From the NCBI RefSeq assembly GCF_900769625.1, contig NZ_CAAGHK010000065.1:1-13210 (forward strand): a DNA stretch of 13,210 nucleotides, given 5' to 3'. Both the position numbers and the translations under genes were made by a program. The first letter of the stretch is position 1. Each line of letters starts with the position of its first letter. The notes beneath the pieces are model-generated. The model was not told where the DNA came from. It did no database searches and worked only from the letters and a program-made list of their open reading frames with translations. The stretch is from an uncultured Clostridium sp. Its GTDB lineage: Bacteria; Bacillota; Clostridia; Clostridiales; Clostridiaceae. Shown in pieces: positions 6,958-13,210 of this stretch.

Positions 6958-7497
6958 ATGATGAAATCAAAGAAGCAGTTATTTATTACAGCAGGATTAG
7001 TTGCGTTATTAGCAGTGATTGTTATATTGGGGATGAGGCCTGACAGAAATTCAATACAAGCTGAAAATAAAATACAAGATGGAAATCAAATACAAAGGGA
7101 TATCAGTAAAAAAAGTATTCAAACAGAAGGCGATATCGTGATTTCAAAGGATGAAGTTGGGAAGAAAGTAAGTTTCTATCCGTATGAGATAGATGGAATA
7201 AACATGGAAGTAATGGCTGTAAAGTCATCAGATGGAGGTGTTAGAACAGCATTTAATACATGCCAGATTTGTTATAGTTCCGGCAGAGGATATTACGTTC
7301 AGAAAGGAAATTCTATAGTTTGTCAGAATTGTGGAAATACATATACAGCAGATGATGTTGAAATAATTTCAGGTGGATGTAATCCAGTACCAATTTTTAA
7401 GAAAGATAAGACGGAAACTTCTGATGAAATAACGATTAGTAGAGACTTTCTGGAAGAATACAAAGAAGTATTTGCAAAATGGAAAATATATTCTTAG
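6958..7497 (+). CDS. DUF2318 membrane-anchored Fe-S/thiol protein
   Basis: This is a 179-residue protein with one N-terminal membrane helix (about 7-25) and a polar linker, so the rest probably lies outside the membrane. Its C-terminal domain matches the DUF2318 pattern of predicted iron-sulfur membrane proteins: NTCQIC (C102, C105), VCQNC (C122, C125), and GGCNPVPI with C141. DUF2318 domains are known beside FtrC/P19-type iron uptake systems and beside SafE/DsbD-like proteins; the exact cofactor and reaction are not established. I use the ATG at 6958 because GGGAGGTG (6942-6949) lies eight bases before it. An upstream in-frame ATG at 6940 would place that ribosome binding site inside the gene. 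It is the first gene of a run that includes the 28-residue peptide and the HMA-SafE-cupredoxin fusion, with no terminator in between. Confidence 0.85.
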   Translation: MMKSKKQLFITAGLVALLAVIVILGMRPDRNSIQAENKIQDGNQIQRDISKKSIQTEGDIVISKDEVGKKVSFYPYEIDGINMEVMAVKSSDGGVRTAFNTCQICYSSGRGYYVQKGNSIVCQNCGNTYTADDVEIISGGCNPVPIFKKDKTETSDEITISRDFLEEYKEVFAKWKIYS

Positions 7498-7619
7498 GAA
7501 ATAGATATGAAAATAGATAAGCAGCTTAAACAACTTAATCTTTAACTTTTACGGTAAATAAACCGCAGTTGTATAAGTATGGAGTTTGCAATTTGTGGAA
7601 ATGTAGGAGGAGACAAAAA

Positions 7620-7706
7620 ATGAGTGAAAAAATGAAATCTACACTGTTGACAATTATAGTAGTTGTGTTTGTTATTTGGTTTGTCCTATTTTCTCCTTGC
7701 CATTAA
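7620..7706 (+). CDS. 28-residue single-helix membrane peptide ending in SPCH
   Basis: The reading frame MSEKMKSTLL...WFVLFSPCH has a short charged N-terminus, one hydrophobic helix (about residues 8-25) and a C-terminal Cys-His pair. A strong AGGAGGAG (7604-7611) lies eight bases before the ATG, and the stop is 19 bases before the next gene's ATG, which has its own AGGAGGAG. Spacing and ribosome binding site make it a real gene in the DUF2318/HMA run. I know no family for it. If the N-terminus stays inside, as the lysines suggest, the CH end faces outside, where it could bind metal or form a thiol partner for its neighbours; this is inferred. The 122 bases before it hold no recognised gene or strong terminator; a weak TTTACG/TATAAG pair (18-base spacer) could be an internal promoter. 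Confidence 0.7.
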   Translation: MSEKMKSTLLTIIVVVFVIWFVLFSPCH

Positions 7707-7725
7707 AAATAGGAGGAGATAAGGA

Positions 7726-9036
7726 ATGAATAAGCAAAAGGAAACTCTTATTTTAAAAGTCAAGGGAATGACTTGCATAAATTGCGAACATCATATTGAG
7801 AACAGTCTAAAAGAACAGGAAGGAATACATAGTGTAAAAGTATCCTTTAAAAAAGGTAGTGCAATTATCGGGTATAATCCATCTAAGATCACAGAAACAG
7901 AGATTACTCACATAATTGAAGAGGATGGATATACTGCAGAACGTTATACTGAGGAAGCGGCAGATAAATATAAAGAATTAAACAGGATGTTAGCTGGAAT
8001 AATTATTGTATTAGTGGGTTTCTTATTCTTACGAAGAACCGGAATTTTTGCAATTTTTAATTTTTTGCCACAGGCAGATGAGAATACAAGTTACATCATG
8101 TTGCTAGTAATTGGAGCATTAACATCATTTCACTGTATAGCAATGTGTGGAGGAATTGGTCTTTCTCAATGCATGAACGGAGAGAGCGCAGTCAGGCCAT
8201 CATTATTATATAATTTAGGCCGAGTAATTTCGTATACAGTAATAGGTGGAATAGTAGGTTCAATTGGCTCTGTTATTAGTGTTACAGGTCGAATGCAGGG
8301 AATAGTGCAGCTTATTCCAGGTTTATTTATGGTGATAATGGGAATTAACATGCTAGGAATTGCTCCAGGGCTTCGCAGATTTAATCTTAGAATGCCGAAA
8401 CGATTTGCTGCGATTATAAATATGAAAAAAGGAAGTAACAGTCCATTTTTTGTGGGACTTCTGAATGGTTTAATGCCTTGTGGTTCATTGCAGTCTATGC
8501 AGTTATATGCATTGTCTACTGGAAGTATGATCAAAGGTGCTTTGTCAATGTTTTTATTTAGTATAGGTACAGTACCTCTCATGTTTTTACTGGGAGTGTT
8601 AAGTTCAAGGTTAAATAAGAAGTCAGCAGGACGTTTTGTAAGGCTGGGAGCAGTTTTAGTAGTAGTACTTGGAATGTCTATGTTTACAAATGGATTAAGT
8701 CTTGCTGGTGTAAGTACTTCTTATAAGGCGACAGGTGAAAAAGTAAAAGCAGAGAAAATAAATGGAGTTCAGGAAGTAACTATTGATTTAGCATCTGGAT
8801 CGTATACACCGATTGTCATAGAGAAGGGAACCACGGTGAGATGGGTTATTAAAGCCGAAGAGGGAACTTTAAATGGATGCAATAATAAAATTATTGTGCG
8901 TGAGTATGGAATTGAGCAGAAACTAAGTCTTGGTGAAAATATAATCGAGTTTGTGCCGACAGAGACTGGTAACTTTACATATAGTTGCTGGATGGGAATG
9001 ATACGAAGCACCATCTATGTAGTAGAACCGACATAA
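7726..9036 (+). CDS. HMA - SafE/DsbD-like membrane - cupredoxin fusion protein
   Basis: This 436-residue protein has three parts. Residues 7-75 form a heavy-metal-associated domain with the metal-binding motif GMTCINC (C17, C20). Residues 88-325 form a SafE/UreH-like (DsbD_2-type) membrane domain of about six or seven helices, with TSFHCIAMCGG (H136, C137, C141) and LMPCGSLQS (C252) at the ends of helices, placed like the redox cysteines of DsbD/CcdA relatives. Residues 345-436 form a cupredoxin-like domain with NGCNN (C385) and TYSCWMGMI (C421, M423, M425). Annotation systems usually call this family sulfite exporter TauE/SafE, but the added domains point to copper or thiol transfer across the membrane. 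The start is fixed by AGGAGGAGATAAGG just before the ATG. It is the last clear gene of the run controlled from 6610-6957. No obvious terminator follows it. Confidence 0.88.
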   Translation: MNKQKETLILKVKGMTCINCEHHIENSLKEQEGIHSVKVSFKKGSAIIGYNPSKITETEITHIIEEDGYTAERYTEEAADKYKELNRMLAGIIIVLVGFLFLRRTGIFAIFNFLPQADENTSYIMLLVIGALTSFHCIAMCGGIGLSQCMNGESAVRPSLLYNLGRVISYTVIGGIVGSIGSVISVTGRMQGIVQLIPGLFMVIMGINMLGIAPGLRRFNLRMPKRFAAIINMKKGSNSPFFVGLLNGLMPCGSLQSMQLYALSTGSMIKGALSMFLFSIGTVPLMFLLGVLSSRLNKKSAGRFVRLGAVLVVVLGMSMFTNGLSLAGVSTSYKATGEKVKAEKINGVQEVTIDLASGSYTPIVIEKGTTVRWVIKAEEGTLNGCNNKIIVREYGIEQKLSLGENIIEFVPTETGNFTYSCWMGMIRSTIYVVEPT

Positions 9037-9051
9037 GAGACAGTCATTGAC

Positions 9052-9174
9052 ATGCGATATGAAGAAAGTAAAGATCTGCAAAAGTATATTGAAGTAAATC
9101 AACAAAAAAAGGCGTGTAATTGTAATCATCTGAGAATTAAAGTGAGTGTTGACAATATTGTGAAGTGTAAGTAA
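9052..9174 (+). CDS. Possible 40-residue cysteine-containing small protein
   Basis: An open frame of 40 codons begins 16 bases after the fusion gene's stop and in the same frame. It contains ACNCNH and a late cysteine. There is no good Shine-Dalgarno sequence, and its last 26 bases overlap a strong promoter for the acetyltransferase. It may be a real small gene, an eroded 3' extension of the fusion gene, or chance. No family is recognised. Confidence 0.22.
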   Translation: MRYEESKDLQKYIEVNQQKKACNCNHLRIKVSVDNIVKCK

Positions 9175-9177
9175 AAT
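9149..9177 (+). promoter_or_regulatory. Strong sigma-A promoter of the acetyltransferase gene
   Basis: A perfect TTGACA (9149-9154), a 17-base spacer and TAAAAT (9172-9177) lie about 90 bases before the acetyltransferase start. This separates that gene from the preceding metal/redox run. Confidence 0.75.
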
Positions 9178-9267
9178 GAAAAACATATATAACATATCAA
9201 GTTAGTATGATAATAAAAGATTTAAATTTAATAAAAGAACTTTATACGGTGCAGGAGAATAATTATA

Positions 9268-9879
9268 ATGAATCAAAAAGAAAGAATGTTAGCAGGACTG
9301 CCATATAAAGCATGGATGGATGGGCTTTCAGAAGAAAGAATAGAAAATAGGAAGAGAATATATGATTATAACTTAATACGTCCAGATGAACAGGATAAGA
9401 TGGATGAGCAGATTAAAAACATATTAGGCAGAACAGGAAAGAATATTTTTATTGAACAGCCATTTCATTGTGACTACGGCAAAAATATTGAAGTAGGCAA
9501 TAATTTTTACGCAAATTTCAATTGTGTAATTTTAGATGTTGGAAAGGTTGTAATTGGTGAAAATGTTCTATTTGCACCAAATGTATCAATTTATACAGCA
9601 GGCCATCCAGTACATCCTGATTCAAGAAATTCCGGTTATGAATACGGTATTGGAGTGACAATCGGCGATAATGTATGGGTTGGAGGCAGTGTTGTTATTA
9701 ATCCTGGAGTGAAAATAGGTAACAATGTTGTTATTGGTTCAGGAAGTGTAGTGACAAAGGATATCCCGGACAATGTTATTGCAGCAGGAAATCCATGCAG
9801 GGTGATAAGAGAAATTACTGAAGACGATAGAAAGTATTATTTTAAAGACAGAGAATTTGATGTTGAGGATTACAAGTAA
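9268..9879 (+). CDS. Maltose/galactoside O-acetyltransferase family (hexapeptide repeat) protein
   Basis: This is a cytoplasmic acetyl-CoA-dependent sugar O-acetyltransferase of the Maa/LacA/NodL group. Its 203 residues match the usual 185-205. The N-terminal helical Mac domain (about 4-55) begins with ERMLAGLPYKAWMDGL. Left-handed beta-helix repeats follow from about 56 to 175 (for example IGENVLFAPNVSI, IGDNVWVGGSVVI, IGNNVVIGSGSVV). The catalytic histidine is H113 in YTAGHPVHPDSRNSG, and the end shows the typical DIPDNVIAAGNPCRVIREI. An AGGAG ribosome binding site lies about ten bases before the ATG. Its own promoter (9149-9177) and terminator make it a single-gene unit. Such enzymes acetylate maltose, glucose or galactosides, perhaps to detoxify unused sugars; the exact sugar cannot be read from the sequence. 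Confidence 0.92.
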   Translation: MNQKERMLAGLPYKAWMDGLSEERIENRKRIYDYNLIRPDEQDKMDEQIKNILGRTGKNIFIEQPFHCDYGKNIEVGNNFYANFNCVILDVGKVVIGENVLFAPNVSIYTAGHPVHPDSRNSGYEYGIGVTIGDNVWVGGSVVINPGVKIGNNVVIGSGSVVTKDIPDNVIAAGNPCRVIREITEDDRKYYFKDREFDVEDYK

Positions 9880-9909
9880 AAGAAGGACTGAAAAAGAAAT
9901 GATTTAATT

Positions 9910-9951
9910 AAAAGACAGTGCTGACAAGTAATATTGTGGTACTGTCTTTTT
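9910..9951 (+). terminator. Intrinsic terminator after the acetyltransferase gene
   Basis: AAAAGACAGT (9910-9919) and ACTGTCTTTT (9941-9950) pair perfectly, with further inner pairing (ACAA/TTGT), and the hairpin ends in T5. Confidence 0.88.
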
Positions 9952-10009
9952 GTATGGAAAAAATTAGTCTATTTAATATTTAATTAATGTAAATCAATTG
10001 GAAAAATGA

Positions 10010-10040
10010 TACAATATGAATGACGATAATATGAGGGGGG
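10010..10040 (+). promoter_or_regulatory. Orphan -10 box and Shine-Dalgarno tract before the broken MBL gene
   Basis: TACAAT (10010-10015) and GAGGGGGG (10033-10040) look like the original -10 box and ribosome binding site of the metallo-beta-lactamase gene. An (AT)5 run (10041-10050) follows, and then mid-gene sequence with no start codon. The -35 box is not clear. Confidence 0.4.
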
Positions 10041-10050
10041 ATATATATAT

Positions 10051-10536
10051 TTAACACATGGCCACATTGATCATATTAGAAATGCAGCATATTTATCAGA
10101 AAAGCTTAATGCTCCAATTGGATTAGGTATTGGCGATAAGGAACTCATTAAGGATAATACTCTTCAGATTATGAATGGGAGATGTTTCCGTGGAAAAATT
10201 CTTGCATATTTTTCTGTAAAATCAATAAAGTTTAATTTAGTAGAAAGCTTTGAACCATCAATATTTTTTAAAGAAGGAGATTCATTAAGTCGATTTGGAA
10301 TAGATGGAAGGATAGTTGAGCTTCCTGGACATACTAAAGGTTCCATAGGAATTGATATTGAAGAGCGTGATTTCATTGTAGGTGACGCTTTAATGAATAT
10401 GTTCAAACCTGAAATATCACTAATATATGAAAATAAAAGACAGTTAGAAGAAAGTGCAGAAAAAATAAGCAGGTTAGGAAGGAGAACGATTTACTTTGGA
10501 CATGGAAAATCAGTTTTTAATAAAAAATGGGTTTAA
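10051..10536 (+). pseudogene. Metallo-beta-lactamase-fold hydrolase lacking its 5' part
   Basis: From 10051 the frame reads 161 residues of a metallo-beta-lactamase-fold hydrolase, beginning inside the metal motif: LTHGHIDH (H3, H5, D7 and H8 of the fragment). The other ligands follow in order: PGHTKGS (H94), VGDALMNMF (D112) and YFGHGKS (H151). Complete relatives carry roughly 50-60 residues before THxHxDH, including the first beta-strands and a VDTG-type turn; these are absent, and the frame closes at 10027 with no ATG, GTG or TTG between. The first in-frame ATG (10171) would drop the HxHxDH motif and leave 121 residues unlikely to bind both metals. A ribosome-binding-site-like GAGGGGGG directly upstream suggests an internal deletion that removed the start codon and N-terminus. 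Substrate unknown; members include lactamases, glyoxalases and lactonases. Confidence 0.82.
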
Positions 10537-10624
10537 TATTTTAGCTTATGTTATTTTTTGGGGCAAGCAAGTATTAGGCTTTAGATGATGAATTTAGAAG
10601 TATAATTCTGCGCTGGCAGATATA

Positions 10625-10681
10625 AAGCTGTCTAATATATTATTTGAAATCTGAATAATATATTAGACAGCTTGTTTTTTT
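10625..10681 (+). terminator. Long intrinsic terminator after the MBL gene
   Basis: A perfect 20-bp stem (10625-10644 with 10654-10673) has a 9-base loop and is followed by G and then T7. It lies 88 bases past the MBL stop. The rest of the 534-base gap 10537-11070 shows a 13-base palindrome (10709-10721), AT-rich sequence and the promoter of the next gene; I see no gene in it. Confidence 0.88.
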
Positions 10682-10972
10682 AGTATTTTATTGTATGTAA
10701 TTTGCCTGTGCTGATTCAGCATAGAAGGAATTTTAGATACAGGTCTTTATAGATTCAAACTATTTCAGAATTGATTATGAAATTGTATGTTTTCTAATCA
10801 TAAATAAATCCTTGAGTTATTTGTTTGGTGAAAACATAGCAATATAGATAAAATAATCAACCTATAATAATCAATATAGCAATAAAATAAGTTATTTTAT
10901 ATTAAATGATTAAAAATTTCATTAAAATGTTTACAAATTACTGGAAAATAATCAGAAAAATTGGAAAAGTAG

Positions 10973-10978
10973 TATAAT
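10973..10978 (+). promoter_or_regulatory. -10 box of the transporter gene
   Basis: A perfect TATAAT lies about 90 bases before the transporter's ATG. The hexamer 17 bases upstream (AATCAG) is a poor -35 match, so this is either a weak or an activator-dependent promoter. Confidence 0.45.
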
Positions 10979-11070
10979 CTTAAAATAAAAGATATATAAA
11001 TTATATATATATCAGCTAGAATATACTGTTATTTATGGTATATAGAAATTATAAAGATGAAGGTGATTAT

Positions 11071-12615
11071 ATGGAAAAAAGGGAATTATGGTCTTCAAGA
11101 GTTACGTTTATTCTAGCAGCTATTGGTTCAGCAGTCGGACTTGGTAATGCATGGCGTTTTCCAGGCCTTGCAGCAAAATATGGCGGAGGAGCTTTTCTTC
11201 TGACTTATGCAATAGCTATGCTTGCCTTGGGTATTCCAATGCTTTCAATGGAAATTGCAATTGGAAGGAAAACAAGACAGGGAGCACCAGGAGCTTTTAA
11301 GAGCATGAACAAAAAGAGCGAATATGTTGGATGGGCAGCAACAACCAATGCATTTGCAATTGCTGTATATTATGCAGCAGTATTTGCATGGGTAATTGCA
11401 ATGGCAGTTTTCAGCTACAGGTTTGCAGGAATGGTTGGTGATCCGAAAGCAGCAAGTTCATTATTTGGAGAAATAACTCAGACTTCATGGACTATTTCAG
11501 GATTTCATATTCCTTTAGCAATGGCTTTATGTCTGGCAGCAGCATGGATAATGATTTATTTATGTCTGCGCAGAGGAACTTTCAGCGTTGGAAGGGTTGT
11601 TAAATACACAGGACTTACACTGCCATTACTATTTCTTTTTATAATGGCAGTTAAAGGGCTTACAATGCCAGGAGGTATAGAAGGTCTTGATAAACTTTTT
11701 GTGCCAGACTTTGCATCTATAAATGCTAATGGATTGTGGTCAAATTTAATCATTGATGCAATTGGACAGGTCTTTTATAGTTTATCTATCATGATGGCAA
11801 TAATGTTTGCTTATGGTTCATATCTTGAAGATAATGCCAATGTAGCAAAAGATGCAGCAATCATAGCATTTGCCGATCTTGGTGTAAGTGTATTATCAGG
11901 AATAGTAATGTTTACAACAATGTATGGTGTTGGAATGACTACTAATGATATGTCAGCATCAGGCATTGCAACAGCATTTTTGATTTTCCCACAGGCAATA
12001 GCAAACCTTACAAATGTGGGATGGGTAAATGCTATATTTGGACTTGTATTTTATTTATGTCTTGCGTCACTGGCTATAGATTCAGCATTTTCAATTGTTG
12101 AAGGTGTATCAACAGCAGTTTCAGATAGATTCAAATTACATGCAAGAAAAACTACAAAGGTAGTATGTATAATATCAGCAGTAATTTCAATAGTATTCAT
12201 AACAAAATCAGGACTTGCATGGCTTGATATTGTCGATAACTGGACTAATCAATATAATATGATTATCATCGGTGCATTAGAATGTATTGTTGTGGGATGG
12301 GTATTTAAACCAAAGAAGGTACTTGAGGAAGTAAACAGGAATACAGAAAAATATAAAATGCCTGACTGGTGGTTTATTAGTTCAATAAAGTTTATTGCAC
12401 CAATAGCACTGACAATATTCTGCATATGGAATCTTTACACTTTGTTTGCAGGTGGTGGAATATACGGCAAGGATTCAGGATATCCATTATGGGCTAATAT
12501 AGCTGGCGGCTGGTGTGTAACATTGCTTGTATTTATCAGCGGCTTTATAGCAAAAGCTGTTATAAATCATAAAAAGAAATATGGATTTGTTGATGAAGAT
12601 AATGAATGGAAGTAA
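11071..12615 (+). CDS. Sodium-dependent transporter, NSS (SNF) family
   Basis: This is a 514-residue cytoplasmic-membrane symporter of the neurotransmitter:sodium symporter family, which uses the Na+ gradient to take up amino acids or related amines. The TM1 signature is clear: WSSRVTFILAAIGSAVGLGNAWRFP (residues 7-31), the unwound Na+/substrate segment of LeuT/MhsT relatives. TM6 also matches the family (GQVFYSLSIMMAIMFAYGSYLED), as does TM8 (YLCLASLAIDSAFSIVEG), which contributes to the Na2 site. About 11-12 hydrophobic helices are visible. I start at 11071 because AAGGTGAT lies just before that ATG and the protein then begins MEKRELWSSR, as in relatives; the ATG at 11035 lacks such a site. 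The substrate cannot be read from the sequence. The gene is alone, with a promoter in the upstream gap and a terminator right after it. Confidence 0.95.
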   Translation: MEKRELWSSRVTFILAAIGSAVGLGNAWRFPGLAAKYGGGAFLLTYAIAMLALGIPMLSMEIAIGRKTRQGAPGAFKSMNKKSEYVGWAATTNAFAIAVYYAAVFAWVIAMAVFSYRFAGMVGDPKAASSLFGEITQTSWTISGFHIPLAMALCLAAAWIMIYLCLRRGTFSVGRVVKYTGLTLPLLFLFIMAVKGLTMPGGIEGLDKLFVPDFASINANGLWSNLIIDAIGQVFYSLSIMMAIMFAYGSYLEDNANVAKDAAIIAFADLGVSVLSGIVMFTTMYGVGMTTNDMSASGIATAFLIFPQAIANLTNVGWVNAIFGLVFYLCLASLAIDSAFSIVEGVSTAVSDRFKLHARKTTKVVCIISAVISIVFITKSGLAWLDIVDNWTNQYNMIIIGALECIVVGWVFKPKKVLEEVNRNTEKYKMPDWWFISSIKFIAPIALTIFCIWNLYTLFAGGGIYGKDSGYPLWANIAGGWCVTLLVFISGFIAKAVINHKKKYGFVDEDNEWK

Positions 12616-12625
12616 AAGAATGGGG

Positions 12626-12655
12626 GCTGTCGCACTATAGTGTGGCAGCTTTTTT
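12626..12655 (+). terminator. Intrinsic terminator after the transporter gene
   Basis: GCTGTCGCAC (12626-12635) pairs with GTGTGGCAGC (12640-12649) across a TATA loop, with two G-U pairs, and is followed by T6. It begins 10 bases after the stop codon. Confidence 0.9.
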
Positions 12656-12668
12656 AATGTATATAAAA

Positions 12669-12781
12669 GTATAAAAATTTTAGAAGCTGAAACCTAGTAA
12701 TATCAATGCATGGGAAGAATTAAAAGGTGTAAAGTGTTATCCACGAAGTAGGCATGGCGCAGCCACTTTGTTCTTGCACAG
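12669..12781. repeat. Copy A of a diverged tandem unit (116-bp period)
   Basis: First of two related units. It shares three blocks with copy B: a TATAAAAATTTT-like edge, a core ending in ATATCAATGC (core 12689-12709), and GGCGCAGCCACTTT (12756-12769), then TGCACAG. The two cores are 67 bases apart in both copies. The second block can fold as a GGC-GCA-GCC mini-hairpin. No coding frame spans it. Function unknown. Confidence 0.75.
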
Positions 12782-12785
12782 GAAA

Positions 12786-12898
12786 TTATAGAATTTTTAA
12801 ATGTGAGACCTAAGTTATATCAATGCTTTGGTGAATATAAAGCTTTAAAATTTAAATTCCAGAAGGGAGCGGGCGCAGCCACTTTTTTAAATGTGCAG
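12786..12898. repeat. Copy B of a diverged tandem unit (116-bp period)
   Basis: Second unit. Its blocks lie at 12805-12826 (core ending ATATCAATGC) and 12872-12885 (GGCGCAGCCACTTT), each displaced 116 bases from copy A, and it ends in TGTGCAG. The middle of the unit is much less conserved than the blocks. Together with the terminator and a promoter this accounts for the 385-base gap 12616-13000, in which I see no gene. Confidence 0.75.
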
Positions 12899-12937
12899 AT
12901 TGTATACAAAAAGCAGTTTGATTTTAGAGAAAAAGGG

Positions 12938-12966
12938 TTTTATACAAGTCTGGATTTGGATATAAT
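12938..12966 (+). promoter_or_regulatory. Likely promoter of the Rpn-like gene
   Basis: A perfect TATAAT at 12961-12966 lies 34 bases before the ATG. The -35 region (TTTTAT at 12938-12943, 17-base spacer) is weak. Confidence 0.4.
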
Positions 12967-13000
12967 GTAGTTATTATAAGAATACATGAGGTGACACATA

Positions 13001-13210
13001 ATGAGAGGATTACTTGATCCAAAAGTAGATTTTGTCTTTAAAAATATATTTGGCTCACCAAAGCATCCAAGAGTTTTAATATCATTTTTAAATGCTGCTT
13101 TGAAACCCGTAAATAAAATAACTTCAGTTGAAATCAAAGGAAATGACCTTGAAAAGCAGTTTATCGAAGATAAATACTCAAGGCTTGATGTGAGGGCAAC
13201 TACAAATAAC
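13001..13210 (+). CDS. Rpn/PD-(D/E)XK nuclease-family (putative transposase-like) protein, cut by window end
   Basis: The first 70 residues are visible and the frame runs off the window. The start MRGLLDPKVDFVFKNIFG is the hallmark N-terminus of the Rpn / PDDEXK_2 family, often annotated as recombination-promoting nuclease or putative transposase. Further on, QFIEDKYSRLDVRA contains the aspartate of the expected PD-type catalytic strand (LDVRA); the following E-x-K residues would lie beyond the window. E. coli RpnA is known to cut DNA and promote RecA-independent recombination; full-length relatives in Firmicutes have about 270-310 residues. GAGGTGA lies seven bases before the ATG and a -10 box precedes it. 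It follows directly after the two 116-bp-period repeats, which may be linked to it. Confidence 0.88.
   Translation, partial: MRGLLDPKVDFVFKNIFGSPKHPRVLISFLNAALKPVNKITSVEIKGNDLEKQFIEDKYSRLDVRATTNN

Noticed and set aside
8923..9195. Minus-strand 90-codon frame overlapping the end of the HMA fusion gene
   Set aside because: Half of it is a shadow of the fusion gene, and there is no family resemblance or ribosome binding site.
10709..10721. TGCTGATTCAGCA palindrome as a recombination or operator site
   Set aside because: A 13-base palindrome with a one-base centre is short, has no second copy nearby and no positional link to a promoter box.
12669..12898. A CRISPR array or a cyclic-di-GMP riboswitch pair
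   Set aside because: There are only two units, the repeats are imperfect and long with no uniform spacers, and I cannot place the conserved bases of either c-di-GMP riboswitch class.

Overview
The window is strongly AT-rich DNA. It has AGA/AGG-dominated arginine codons, GGAGG-type ribosome binding sites and short intrinsic terminators. Together with the protein content (Lgt, an Rpn-type PD-(D/E)XK protein, an IS1182-type transposase, an OmpR-type two-component pair and an NSS transporter) this suggests a Clostridium-like, low-GC anaerobic Firmicute. The species cannot be fixed from the sequence alone. The gene mix reads as accessory or peripheral chromosome, with one insertion sequence and three genes that have lost their 5' parts.

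Layout. Bases 1-1834: an IS1182-family element with an intact minus-strand transposase; its right end is visible, its left end is not. 1858-3267: a head-to-head pair of 5'-truncated genes, a LysR effector-domain fragment (minus) and a lipocalin-like (AttH/CrtC-like) protein (plus), meeting at about 2190-2203. 3268-3642: a terminator, an unexplained hairpin and a promoter. 3643-4416: lgt, convergent with a two-component system and sharing a terminator with it. 4548-6609: sensor kinase and response regulator on the minus strand, with overlapping ends. 6610-6957: a divergent regulatory region. 6958-9036: a plus-strand gene run of a DUF2318 Fe-S/thiol protein, a 28-residue one-helix membrane peptide and an HMA-SafE/DsbD-like-cupredoxin fusion. 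9268-9879: a maltose/galactoside O-acetyltransferase family protein with its own promoter and terminator. 10051-10536: a metallo-beta-lactamase-fold gene lacking its 5' part. 11071-12615: an NSS-family Na+-coupled transporter. 12669-12898: two diverged copies of a 116-bp-period unit. 13001 to the end: the start of an Rpn/PD-(D/E)XK nuclease-like gene.

How the genes may work together. The most coherent unit is 4548-9036. A membrane sensor kinase whose extracytoplasmic loop carries a His/Met/Cys cluster is divergent from three envelope proteins rich in CxxC, HMA and cupredoxin motifs. I infer a signal-controlled copper or thiol-redox handling module at the membrane; no substrate is proven by sequence. 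The second unexplained element is the pair of 116-bp-spaced repeats with strongly conserved cores in the gap before the Rpn-like gene. The other genes look like independent single-gene units.
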